A model generated the notes under the pieces. That model was not told the origin of the DNA and did no database searches. It saw nothing but the letters and a program-made list of their open reading frames with translations. A stretch of 64,000 nt of DNA from assembly GCA_963703235.1 (NCBI GenBank), contig OY969802.1:1054001-1118000 (forward strand). Reading direction: 5' to 3'. The position numbers and the translations under genes were made by a program. Source of the DNA: VRUE01 sp963703235 (GTDB taxonomy: Bacteria; Actinomycetota; Thermoleophilia; Solirubrobacterales; 70-9). Of this stretch, positions 41,267 through 48,836 are shown one piece after another (the first letter of the stretch is position 1; the number at the start of each line of letters is the position of its first letter).

Positions 41267-41280
41267 CGAACAGACGTTCC
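41267..41280. promoter_or_regulatory. LexA (SOS) box of uvrA
   Basis: CGAACAGACGTTCC matches the Gram-positive LexA consensus CGAACRNRYGTTYC at all 14 positions. It sits just upstream of the uvrA -10 box, where LexA would block polymerase. Confidence 0.88.
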
Positions 41281-41349
41281 CCACCTACGGAGTTCGCAAC
41301 GTGCGCGTTACTCCCACCAATGCGACCCCTTTAGGGGGAGAACCCACCC

Positions 41350-41394
41350 TGACTTCGCCCTTTTCCGCGGTATGCACGGAAAAAAGCGAAGTCA
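41350..41394. repeat. 45-base hairpin F at the start of the DUF559 nuclease gene
   Basis: Outer stem TGACTTCGC/GCGAAGTCA, inner stem TTTTCCG/CGGAAAA, nine-base loop. The ATG (41372) is in the loop, so in mRNA the hairpin would cover the start. It matches the hairpin at 42296 in length, stem layout and 29 of 45 bases, with compensated pair changes. Confidence 0.85.
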
Positions 41395-42298
41395 CCGTGC
41401 CCTAGCCGATCTTGCGGCGCGCCAGCATGGTGTCGTCTCCAATCGGCAGCTCACCATGCTCGGTTACTCGGAGGACATGATCTACGGTGAAGCGAGTGCA
41501 GGGCGGCTCCACAAGCTCCACAGAGGAGCCTATGCGGTGGGCCATCGGGCCGTCACGCGACACGGCGAAGCGGTGGCGGCACTGCTCGCGGTTGGGGACG
41601 GAGGCCTTCTCAGCCATCGCTCCGCCGCCTGGTTATGGGGCTTGACCAAACGCTGGCAGCGGCCGATCGAAGTCACCGCAGCGTCCCCGCGGCGTGTCCG
41701 TCCCGAGATTCGCATCCACAGCGCCATAGCTCTGACCGCCGAGGATCGAAGCGCCTTCGAAGGAATCCCGGTCACTGCTGTTCCTAGGACCCTCCTGGAC
41801 TTCGCCGCGAGCGACCCTGCCTTCCTAGGGCGCGCCCTAGATAACGCCGAGCGCCATGGCCTGCTCGACCCCGTGTCTATCGACGCGCTCCTGGTGCGAA
41901 GCGTCGGCTTTCGCGGGGTAAGACGGCTGCGGACGGCGCTGGAACCGTTTCGCATCCCCGCCTTCACGAGGTCGGGGCTGGAGCGACGCTTCCTCGCCCT
42001 CGTCCGTGATGCGAGCCTGCCACGACCGTCGATGAACTTCTTCGTCGCCGGATACGAGCTCGATGCCTACTGGCCGGCCGAGCGTTTCGCGGTCGAACTC
42101 GACACCTACGACTACCACGGCGGACATACCGCCTTCGAGGAAGATCGCCTTCGCCAGGAGACCCTCAAGCTGGAGGGCATCGAGATGATCCGACTCACCG
42201 GAAGACGCCTTAAGCGCGAACCCAACGCGGTAGCCGACCGCCTCGCTCGGCTGCTCAGCCAACGGCGCGCCGAACTCCACCGGCCCCAACATCCCTGA
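41372..42298 (+). CDS. AbiEi-like N-domain + DUF559 (Vsr-like) nuclease-fold protein
   Basis: A 308-residue two-part protein. Residues about 8-50 (LADLAARQHGVVSNRQLTMLG, LHKLHRGAYAVG) match the winged-helix domain at the N-terminus of AbiEi-type antitoxins; the C-terminal 110 residues (LERRFLALV, then VAGYELDAYWPAERFAVELDTYDYHGGHTAFEEDRLRQETL and GIEMIRLTGRRL) match DUF559, a PD-(D/E)xK-type endonuclease fold. It is common but uncharacterised in actinobacteria. No toxin gene is adjacent, no ribosome site exists, and the start codon lies inside a hairpin. Four CTAG tetramers in 0.9 kb suggest a different origin from its neighbours. Confidence 0.83.
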   Translation: MHGKKRSHRALADLAARQHGVVSNRQLTMLGYSEDMIYGEASAGRLHKLHRGAYAVGHRAVTRHGEAVAALLAVGDGGLLSHRSAAWLWGLTKRWQRPIEVTAASPRRVRPEIRIHSAIALTAEDRSAFEGIPVTAVPRTLLDFAASDPAFLGRALDNAERHGLLDPVSIDALLVRSVGFRGVRRLRTALEPFRIPAFTRSGLERRFLALVRDASLPRPSMNFFVAGYELDAYWPAERFAVELDTYDYHGGHTAFEEDRLRQETLKLEGIEMIRLTGRRLKREPNAVADRLARLLSQRRAELHRPQHP

Positions 42299-42340
42299 CT
42301 TTGCGTTTCTTCGCGCATATCACGAAGAAGTACAAAGTCA
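42296..42340. repeat. 45-base hairpin G at the stop of the DUF559 nuclease gene
   Basis: Outer stem TGACTTTG/CAAAGTCA, inner stem TTCTTCG/CGAAGAA, nine-base loop. Its first three bases are the stop codon of the gene. Same geometry as hairpin F at 41350. Confidence 0.85.
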
Positions 42341-42568
42341 GCGAGTGAGGTCCCCGTTGGCCTGATCCTGGCGGTGACGGCACTACTGCTCGATCTCAGC
42401 TACCGTCGCGAGTTCGATGGCTGGGTCCTTAGCGGACTCCTCGTCAACATGGCGATCGTCGTCATCCTCGCCGTCAGGGAGGACGAGTTCCGCTGGGCAC
42501 TTGCGGGGGGCTGGCGATCGGCGTACCGTCAGAAGCGGGCGGGGACAAGTCCGACCAAGGAGGATGAG
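42341..42568 (+). other. Leader of SnoaL gene with open frame resembling a membrane-protein tail
   Basis: The frame of the downstream gene stays open back to a GTG at 42374 and would encode WVLSGLLVNMAIVVILAVRE, one membrane helix, followed by a basic stretch. A strong internal ribosome site makes translation of this part doubtful; it may be the remnant of a membrane-protein gene. No other feature is seen. Confidence 0.35.
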
Positions 42569-42949
42569 ATGTCGAACGTCGACACCGCCCGTCAAGCCTA
42601 CGACGCATTTGGCCGGGGCGACCTTGAAACGCTGAAGGAAAACTTCGCCGAGGACGCCGTCTGGGTCACCTCGGACGAGCTGCCGCTGGGCGGCGAGACC
42701 CGCGGCCGCGACGCGATCCTCGCCAACTTCGCCCAGATACCCAACTACTGGTCCTCGTTCAGCGTCGAGCCGAACGAGTTCATCGACGGCGGCGACTACA
42801 TCGTCGTGCTCGGCACGCAGCGGGCCGGCAACGACAACGGCAGCTTCGAGGCGCCGTTCGTGCACGTGTTGAAGTACGACGGTGACGGCAACACGGTTCG
42901 CGGCGAATTCTTCACCGACAGCGCCAAGGCGGCGAAGCTGCTCGCCTGA
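42569..42949 (+). CDS. SnoaL-like (NTF2-fold) protein
   Basis: A 126-residue cytosolic protein of the NTF2/SnoaL fold: VDTARQAYDAFGRGDLETLKENFAEDAVWVT opens the cone, and GGDYIVVLGTQRA, FVHVLKYDGDGNTVRGEFFTDSAKAAKLL close it. Members are polyketide cyclases, isomerases or small-molecule binders; this one cannot be assigned. ATG at 42569 follows AAGGAGGATGAG. It ends one base before uvrB on the opposite strand. Confidence 0.82.
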   Translation: MSNVDTARQAYDAFGRGDLETLKENFAEDAVWVTSDELPLGGETRGRDAILANFAQIPNYWSSFSVEPNEFIDGGDYIVVLGTQRAGNDNGSFEAPFVHVLKYDGDGNTVRGEFFTDSAKAAKLLA

Positions 42950-44944
42950 CTAAGTCCCCGCCGTCATTCCGTCGAGGTCGCGGCGCAGTTCCTTCAGCTC
43001 GTCGCGGATCCGCGCCGCCTCCTCGAAGCGAAGGTCGTCGGCCGCCGCCAGCATCTCCTCCTCGAGGGCGACGATCGTTCGCTCCAGCTCAGCCGGGTCG
43101 CTGACCTCGGCGCGGCCGCGGCGGCGCTTGCGCGGCGCCCGATCCTCCATCGCCAGGAACTCGGCCATCTCGGAGATCCCCTTGCGGACCGTCTCCGGGG
43201 TGATCCCGTGCTCCTCGTTGTAGGCGAGCTGGATCGCGCGACGGCGGTCGGTCTCGCTCATTGCCGCGCGCATCGCATCGGTCTCCTTGTCGGCGTACAT
43301 CAGCACCCGCCCGTTGACGTTGCGGGCGGCACGGCCAATCGTCTGCACGAGGCTGGTCTCGCCGCGCAGGAAGCCCTCCTTGTCGGCGTCGAGGATCGCC
43401 ACCAGCGAGACCTCGGGCAGGTCGAGGCCCTCGCGCAGCAGGTTGACCCCGACCAACACGTCGTACTCGCCGAGCCGCAGCTCGCGCACGATCTGGATCC
43501 GCTCCAGGGTGTCGATTTCGGAGTGCAGGTAGCGGACCTTGATCCCGTACTCGAGCAGGTAGGAGGTCAGGTCCTCGGCCATCTTCTTAGTCAGGGTGGT
43601 GACGAGGACGCGCTCTTTGGCCTCGGCGCGGGCGCGGATTTCGTTCATCAGGTCATCGATCTGGTTCTTCGTCTCCCGCACCTCGATCTCGGGATCGATG
43701 ATTCCCGTCGGCCGCACGATCTGCTCGACGACGCGGCTCGACTCAGCCCGCTCGAACGGGCCCGGCGTCGCCGAGACCATCACCAGCCGCTCGACCCGGG
43801 CCAGGAACTCGTCGAACTTGAGCGGGCGGTTGTCGATCGCCGAGGGCAGCCGGAAGCCGTAGTCGACCAGCGTCGTCTTCCGCGACCTATCCCCCTCGTA
43901 CATGCCGCCGATCTGCGGGATCGTCTGGTGGGACTCGTCGACGAAGACGACGAAGTCGTCTGGGAAGTAGTCGATCAGCGTGTGCGGCGGGCTGCCTGGC
44001 GGCCGGCCGTCGAGGATCCGCGAGTAGTTCTCGATCCCGGAGGTGAAGCCGATCTCCTTCAGCATCTCGAGGTCGTAGGCGGTGCGCTGGTGCAACCGGT
44101 GCGCCTCCAACTGCTTGCCTTCGCCCTCCAGTTCCGCCGTGCGCGCGTTCAGTTCGGCGCGGATCTCCTCGACCGCCCGCTCCAGCGTCTCGTCTTTGGT
44201 CACGTAGTGGGACGCCGGCCAGACCGAGACGTGGTCGACCTCGTCGAGGATCTCGCCGCTCAGCGGGTCGAAGTGCTGAACCGCCTCGATCTCATCGCCG
44301 AAGAGAGCGATCCGGTAGGCCGACTCGGCGTAGGAGGGCATGATCTCCAGCACCTCGCCGCGAACCCGGAAGGTGCCGCGGCCGAGCGTCGAGTCGTTGC
44401 GCTGGTACTGCATCTTGACCAGCTTGCGCAGCACCTCGTCGCGCTCGACCTCGGCGCCGACTTTGAACAGCTGCATCTTTTCGTTGTAGACCTGCGGCGA
44501 GCCGATCCCGTAGATGCAGGAGACCGAGGCGACGATGATCGTGTCGCGGCGGGCGAACAGCGCCGCGGTCGCCGCATGGCGCAATCGATCGATCTCGTCG
44601 TTGATCGAGGAGTCCTTCTCGATATATAGGTCCTGCGCCGGGACGTAGGCCTCTGGCTGGTAGTAGTCGTAGTAGGAGACGAAGTACTCGACCGCGTTCT
44701 CCGGGAAGAACTCGCGGAACTCGTTGCAGAGCTGTGCCGCCAGCGTCTTGTTATGGGCGATCACCAGCGAGGGCCGCTGCACCGCCTCGATCGTCGCCGC
44801 CATCGTGAACGTCTTGCCGGTCCCCGTCGCGCCGAGCAGGGTCTGGAACCGTTCGCCCGCCTCCAACCCCTCGGCAAGTCCGGCGATCGCCTTCGGTTGG
44901 TCGGCGGTCGGCGTGTAGGCCGGGTTGAGCTTGAACTCGGGCAC
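42950..44944 (-). CDS. uvrB: Excinuclease ABC subunit B
   Basis: A 664-residue DNA helicase-like subunit of nucleotide excision repair. Walker A LGATGTGKTFTMAA, the beta-hairpin YYDYYQPEAYVP that grips damaged DNA, DESHQTIPQIGGMY, the helicase motif TIGRAARNVNGRVLMYAD, and a C-terminal UVR domain (about 620-655: LEEEMLAAADDLRFEEAARIRDELKEL) that contacts UvrC. GTG start at 44944 lies six bases after TATGGT, so it is probably leaderless. No LexA box is seen before it, in contrast to uvrA. Confidence 0.97.
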   Translation of the reverse strand: MPEFKLNPAYTPTADQPKAIAGLAEGLEAGERFQTLLGATGTGKTFTMAATIEAVQRPSLVIAHNKTLAAQLCNEFREFFPENAVEYFVSYYDYYQPEAYVPAQDLYIEKDSSINDEIDRLRHAATAALFARRDTIIVASVSCIYGIGSPQVYNEKMQLFKVGAEVERDEVLRKLVKMQYQRNDSTLGRGTFRVRGEVLEIMPSYAESAYRIALFGDEIEAVQHFDPLSGEILDEVDHVSVWPASHYVTKDETLERAVEEIRAELNARTAELEGEGKQLEAHRLHQRTAYDLEMLKEIGFTSGIENYSRILDGRPPGSPPHTLIDYFPDDFVVFVDESHQTIPQIGGMYEGDRSRKTTLVDYGFRLPSAIDNRPLKFDEFLARVERLVMVSATPGPFERAESSRVVEQIVRPTGIIDPEIEVRETKNQIDDLMNEIRARAEAKERVLVTTLTKKMAEDLTSYLLEYGIKVRYLHSEIDTLERIQIVRELRLGEYDVLVGVNLLREGLDLPEVSLVAILDADKEGFLRGETSLVQTIGRAARNVNGRVLMYADKETDAMRAAMSETDRRRAIQLAYNEEHGITPETVRKGISEMAEFLAMEDRAPRKRRRGRAEVSDPAELERTIVALEEEMLAAADDLRFEEAARIRDELKELRRDLDGMTAGT

Positions 44945-44950
44945 CGGATG

Positions 44951-44956
44951 ACCATA
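44951..44956 (-). promoter_or_regulatory. TATGGT -10 box, leaderless uvrB
   Basis: TATGGT, six bases, then GTG at 44944 on the minus strand, with no ribosome site. Confidence 0.55.
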
Positions 44957-45024
44957 CCGGGGCGCTTTGTCGTCCTACAGACCACTGAGGCGCCTCGCCT
45001 GCCGGCCTGGGAGACTGCGAGCCG

Positions 45025-45393
45025 ATGACCCGCTCCCAGCAGGCCCTCGCCGGCTTCTTCGCCTTTGCCGGGACGATGCACTTCGTCGTGCCGCGCGGCT
45101 ACGAAGCGATGATGCCGCCGTCCTTCCCGGCCCACCGCGAGGTGGTGATCGTCAGTGGACTGGCCGAGATCGCCGGCGGCGCCGCCGTACTTCCGCGACG
45201 CACCCGCCGCTTCGCCCGCTGGTGGCTGCTCGCTCTGCTGCTCGCCGTCTTCCCCGCCAACGTCCACATGGCGGTCAATCCGGAGCAGGTGCGGGGGCTC
45301 GACCTGGAGCGGATCCCGCGCTGGGCGCTTTGGGCACGGCTGCCGCTGCAACCACTGGCGATGCTCTGGGTATGGCGAGCCACTCGCAGTTGA
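45025..45393 (+). CDS. DoxX-like membrane protein
   Basis: A 122-residue protein with four predicted membrane helices and the DoxX-like pattern AGFFAFAGTMHFVVPRGYEAMMPP, EIAGGAAVLPRRTRRFARWW and ALLLAVFPANVHMAVNP. Related proteins are linked to redox homeostasis or quinone use, but this one has no assigned role. It is divergent from uvrB and precedes an XRE regulator in the same direction. No good ribosome site is visible. Confidence 0.8.
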   Translation: MTRSQQALAGFFAFAGTMHFVVPRGYEAMMPPSFPAHREVVIVSGLAEIAGGAAVLPRRTRRFARWWLLALLLAVFPANVHMAVNPEQVRGLDLERIPRWALWARLPLQPLAMLWVWRATRS

Positions 45394-45466
45394 CGGGCCT
45401 GATATAAACACAGCAGTTTTCTGAGCGCCCTGTTGTCTGTAGAGCTTCTGTCGACAGGCGCAGAGA

Positions 45467-45724
45467 ATGCCCGCCATGCAGCCAAGAGACCGATTCGCAG
45501 TCAACCTGCGCAAAGCGCGACAGAAAGCGAAAATCTCCCAGGAGGAGCTGGGCTTTCGCTGCGATTTGCACCGGACTGAGATCTCGCTGCTGGAGCGCGG
45601 CGGGCGCGAGCCGCGCCTCGGCACGATCGTCAAGCTGGCCAGCGCCCTCAGCGTCACGCCGGAAGAACTCTGCACCGGCGTCAGCTGGAACGTCAAGTCC
45701 CAGCGCTTCACGTTCAAGAAGTAG
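45467..45724 (+). CDS. XRE-family helix-turn-helix regulator
   Basis: An 85-residue protein consisting of one HTH_3 domain: FAVNLRKARQKAKISQEELGFRCDLHRTEISLLERGGREPRLGTIVKLASAL, similar to restriction-modification C-proteins and other small regulators. A 10-bp palindrome CTGTCGACAG at 45448-45457, just before the start, could be its own operator. Lysine- and phenylalanine-containing end (KSQRFTFKK) is unlike its GC-rich neighbours. No restriction genes are near. Start ATG at 45467; ATG 45476 also possible. Confidence 0.78.
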   Translation: MPAMQPRDRFAVNLRKARQKAKISQEELGFRCDLHRTEISLLERGGREPRLGTIVKLASALSVTPEELCTGVSWNVKSQRFTFKK

Positions 45725-45760
45725 TCAGGCGCCGCCTCCTCCGCTCCGCGTCCGGGGCGG

Positions 45761-46285
45761 CTACGGCAGGAACTGTTCGAGCAGGCCCTGGGCGGGGCCG
45801 AGGAAGCTTTGGGCGCTGTCGAGCAGGGAGCGGGCGTTGTTGATCAGTTCGATCGCTTGGTCGAGCGGGATCTGGCGCAGCCCCGCGCGCAGCGGATCGG
45901 CCACCAGCGGGCTCAGCGCGCCGGCGCGTTCGGCGTCGTCGACGGCGCGCAGGAGTCCCGCCCGGATCGCCCGCGCCAGCTCGGCGTCGTCGATTTCGTA
46001 GCGACGCGTGAACCGTTCGCGCGACTGCGGCGTCGCCAGCGCCTGCGCCAGCGTCTCGCGGCTGACGCCCAGCTGGCATGCGGCTCCGTCGAGGGCCGAT
46101 AGGGAGAACTGCTGGGCGATCTCTTCGAGGGATTCGGGGTCGCTCCAAGGCCGCGGCTCGCAGGGGTTCTGCGTCTGCGCGGGGGTGTAGGAGGCGCCGC
46201 CCGCGGCCAGGTAGGCGCCGGTAAGTGCCAGCGAGGCGACGACCGCGGCGATCACCAGGAACCGGCCTCTGGCCTCGGTGTTCAC
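45761..46285 (-). CDS. Membrane-anchored protein of unknown function
   Basis: A 174-residue protein with one N-terminal membrane helix (FLVIAAVVASLALTGAYLAAGG) and a mainly helical outer part. Two cysteines (NPCEPRP and GAACQLG) could form a disulfide. The stretch ALDGAACQLGVSRETLAQAL looks like a helix-turn-helix but lies outside the membrane. GTG start overlaps the MFS stop codon, so it is the last gene of the rpsA-side cluster. No family is recognised. Confidence 0.65.
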   Translation of the reverse strand: MNTEARGRFLVIAAVVASLALTGAYLAAGGASYTPAQTQNPCEPRPWSDPESLEEIAQQFSLSALDGAACQLGVSRETLAQALATPQSRERFTRRYEIDDAELARAIRAGLLRAVDDAERAGALSPLVADPLRAGLRQIPLDQAIELINNARSLLDSAQSFLGPAQGLLEQFLP

Positions 46286-47652
46286 AAATCCACCTTGCGG
46301 GCGAGGCCGATCGGGATCAGGGCGAGCAGGCCGATCGCGGCGCCGAGGCCGAAGGAGGGACTGAAGGCATGGGTGGCGCCGCGGTCGAGCTGGTCCTGGA
46401 GTTCAGAGCGCAGCTGGAGAACTTCGACCCGGTCCTCGGGATCGTCGGGCAGCGGCTCGAAGGCCGGGCCGAGCGTCGGCACCCTCCCCCGCTCGCTTTC
46501 GAGCCGGTCGGTTATCCGCTGCGAGAGCTCCAGCTTCAGCAGCGGCCTGACGCTCGAGTCGAGGACGACGGCGGTACCGGCGTCGACCGCGTCGCGCCGC
46601 TGCTCGGCGATGTCGGCGGTGAAGAGGGGCGTCAGCGCCACCAGGCCGATCGCGACGCCGGCGTGCCGCGCCGAGATCGTCCAACCGCCGTGGATCGCCT
46701 GGGGCGCTTTTCCGGCCAGCGCGGTTTCGGTCAGCGCCGAGAGCACCAGCGACAGCCCAACGCCGACCAGGAGCTGTGGCGGCAGCGTCAGCGCAACCTC
46801 GGCCTTGGGCAGCAGCGCCAGCCCGGCGAGTCCTCCCGAGACGAGGATCGCCCCCGCCGCCGCGCGGGCGCGGGCGCTGCCGGCCGCCGGCCCGAGGCGG
46901 TTGCCGATCAGCGCCGCGAGCGGCATCGCCGAGACGACGATCGCGGCGCCGATCGGGGTCAGCCGCCAGCCCTCGATCAGCAGCAGCACCAGCAGGAAGA
47001 GTGCGGCCGCGATCGCCGCCGAGGTCATCGCCAGAGCCAGGTTGGCAAGCAGATGCGGGCGGCCGGTCTCCCGCAGCTCAGCGGCGATCACCCCCGTTGC
47101 GGCCTCGTGCCGGGCGACGGCCAGAACCGGCACGCCGGCGGCGATCGCGATCGGCGCCTGGATCAGGAAGATCGACTGCCAGGAGACCAGCTCGGTCAGC
47201 AGGCCGCCGACCGCGGGTCCGAGTGCGGCGCCCGTCGCTCCGGCGGCGGCCCAGACCGCCGCCGCCCGGCGCTCGGAGCCGACGCTGGCCGGCAGCAGCT
47301 CGAGGACGGCGGTCACGGCCGCGGCACCGCCCAGCGCCTGCACGCAGCGGGCCGCGATCAGCGTGCTCAGCTCGGTGGCGAGACCGCAGGCGAGGCCGGC
47401 TCCGGCGAAGACGGCGAGCCCGATCGCCGCGGTGCGGCCGGGGCCCGCCCTCCGCGCCATGTGCGCCGCCGGGACCGCGGCGAGCGCCAACACCAGGTTG
47501 AACGAGATCAGGACCCAGGTCACGCCGGCGACGCCGGTGTCCAGCTCGCGGTAGATCTCCGGCAGCGCCAGGACGACGATCGAGGAATCGGCCAGGACGA
47601 GGCCGACCGCGATCGCCAGGGCGGCAAGACGCGGGCGCGGCGCGGCGCTCAA
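46282..47652 (-). CDS. Major facilitator superfamily drug exporter (DHA2 type)
   Basis: A 456-residue transporter with 12-14 predicted helices. ADSSIVVLALPEIYRELDTGVAGVTWVLISFNLV and the inner loop AAHMARRAGPGRT are typical of proton-driven EmrB/QacA-type drug pumps; PAVGGLLTELVSWQSIFLIQAPI is motif C of antiporters. A roughly 80-residue outer loop before the last helix (about 350-430, rich in Glu/Arg) is unusual. TTG start at 47652 overlaps the transglycosylase stop (TTGA). Confidence 0.82.
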   Translation of the reverse strand: MSAAPRPRLAALAIAVGLVLADSSIVVLALPEIYRELDTGVAGVTWVLISFNLVLALAAVPAAHMARRAGPGRTAAIGLAVFAGAGLACGLATELSTLIAARCVQALGGAAAVTAVLELLPASVGSERRAAAVWAAAGATGAALGPAVGGLLTELVSWQSIFLIQAPIAIAAGVPVLAVARHEAATGVIAAELRETGRPHLLANLALAMTSAAIAAALFLLVLLLIEGWRLTPIGAAIVVSAMPLAALIGNRLGPAAGSARARAAAGAILVSGGLAGLALLPKAEVALTLPPQLLVGVGLSLVLSALTETALAGKAPQAIHGGWTISARHAGVAIGLVALTPLFTADIAEQRRDAVDAGTAVVLDSSVRPLLKLELSQRITDRLESERGRVPTLGPAFEPLPDDPEDRVEVLQLRSELQDQLDRGATHAFSPSFGLGAAIGLLALIPIGLARKVDL

Positions 47653-48248
47653 TACCCCAGCTCCTCGCCGTACTCGTCGCGGTAGTCCTGCCGCTTGTCG
47701 AGCACGTCGGCGACGTAACCGCGGGTTTCCCCGAGCGGGATCGCGTCGAGGGTCAGGTCCGAACCGCCCCACTCCCCGACCTGGGTCGGCCCCGCGTTGT
47801 AGGCGGCCAGCGCCGCGACCTCGTTTTCGTCGTAGAGGTCGAGCAGCTCGCGCAGGTAGAAGGTCCCGTAACGGATGTTGATGTCGGGATCGGCGAGGTC
47901 CGCGAGCTTGAAGGTCGTGCCGCCGCTCAAGCGCTCGATCTCGTTGGCGGTCGTCGGGGTTATCTGCATCAGGCCGCGGGCGCCGGCGTGCGAGGTCTGG
48001 TCGCGGAAGCGCGACTCGGCGTAGATGACGGCCGCGATCAGCGAAGCGTCCACCTGCTTCTCCTGCGCCTGCTGACGGATGATGTCCTCGTGACGCAGGG
48101 GCAGCGTCAGCTCCTGGATCACGTCGTCGAAGCGGCCGAAGAGACCGAGCGCGGCGGCCATGGCGACGCCCGCTGCGACCACCGCTCCGCCCCCGACCAG
48201 GCGCCGGCGCCTGGTCGCTCGCCTACCTCGCCGCGTCCTCCGCCTCAT
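47649..48248 (-). CDS. Lytic transglycosylase (SLT domain)
   Basis: A 199-residue peptidoglycan-cleaving enzyme. N-terminal basic stretch and one membrane helix (GGGAVVAAGVAMAAALGLF) anchor it outside. The SLT domain has the catalytic glutamate in IYAESRFRDQTSHAGARGLMQITPTTA and the AAYNAGPTQVGEW motif, closest to the Slt70 C-domain. It remodels cell wall. ATG start overlaps the coaE stop by four bases. Confidence 0.9.
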   Translation of the reverse strand: MRRRTRRGRRATRRRRLVGGGAVVAAGVAMAAALGLFGRFDDVIQELTLPLRHEDIIRQQAQEKQVDASLIAAVIYAESRFRDQTSHAGARGLMQITPTTANEIERLSGGTTFKLADLADPDINIRYGTFYLRELLDLYDENEVAALAAYNAGPTQVGEWGGSDLTLDAIPLGETRGYVADVLDKRQDYRDEYGEELGY

Positions 48249-48829
48249 CCACGCAGCCTTGCGAGAAGGTCGGACAAAGCCCGCTCGAGATCCTCGACGC
48301 TGCCGTCGTTCTCGACCACGTGCTCGGCCCGGGCGGCCTTCTCCTCCTGGCCGAGCTGGCGCGCCTCGCGCTCGCCGACGAGTGCGTGACCGCGTGCCTC
48401 GGCCCGGGCGCGCCGGACCGCGTCCGAGGTCACGACCGCGAGCGTCGTGTCGAAGACCGCCTCCATCTCGGACTCGAACAGCAGCGGCACCTCGACCGCG
48501 GCAACCTCGGTCCCCTCCGGCAGGGCGGCCATCCAGGCGCCGACCCGCTCCCCGACCAGCGGGTAGATCTGCGCCTCCAGCCAGCTCAGCTCCAACGGAT
48601 CGGCGAAGACGATCTCGCCGATGCGGGTGCGGTCGACGCCCTCCTCCGTGGCGATCTCCGGGCCCCAGCGTTCGATCAGGCGGCCGAGCAACGGCTCGGA
48701 GTCGAGCAGCTCGTGGACGACGGCATCGCTGGAGATCGTCGCCGCGCCCAGCCTTTCGAAGGCCGCGAGCGCCTCGGTCTTCCCGGCCGCGATGCCGCCC
48801 GTGAGGCCGATCGTCAGCGGCCGGCCCAC
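48245..48829 (-). CDS. coaE: Dephospho-CoA kinase
   Basis: A 194-residue P-loop kinase that completes coenzyme A synthesis. Walker A GLTGGIAAGKTEAL, ATISSDAVVHELL and EVPLLFESEMEAVFDTTLAV match CoaE. GTG at 48829 follows the rpsA stop by eight bases, so it is probably co-transcribed with rpsA, the usual actinobacterial neighbour. The window also holds panB, panC and panD of the same pathway. Confidence 0.93.
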   Translation of the reverse strand: MGRPLTIGLTGGIAAGKTEALAAFERLGAATISSDAVVHELLDSEPLLGRLIERWGPEIATEEGVDRTRIGEIVFADPLELSWLEAQIYPLVGERVGAWMAALPEGTEVAAVEVPLLFESEMEAVFDTTLAVVTSDAVRRARAEARGHALVGEREARQLGQEEKAARAEHVVENDGSVEDLERALSDLLARLRG

Positions 48830-48836
48830 TGGACGC

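Noticed and set aside
42374..42568. SnoaL-like protein starting at GTG 42374 with a membrane helix
   Set aside because: A strong ribosome site stands directly before the ATG at 42569, and the family starts there.
45448..45457. Palindrome CTGTCGACAG before the XRE regulator as a confirmed operator
   Set aside because: A 10-bp palindrome in GC-rich DNA is not rare and no second copy was found; it is mentioned only as a possibility in the gene entry.
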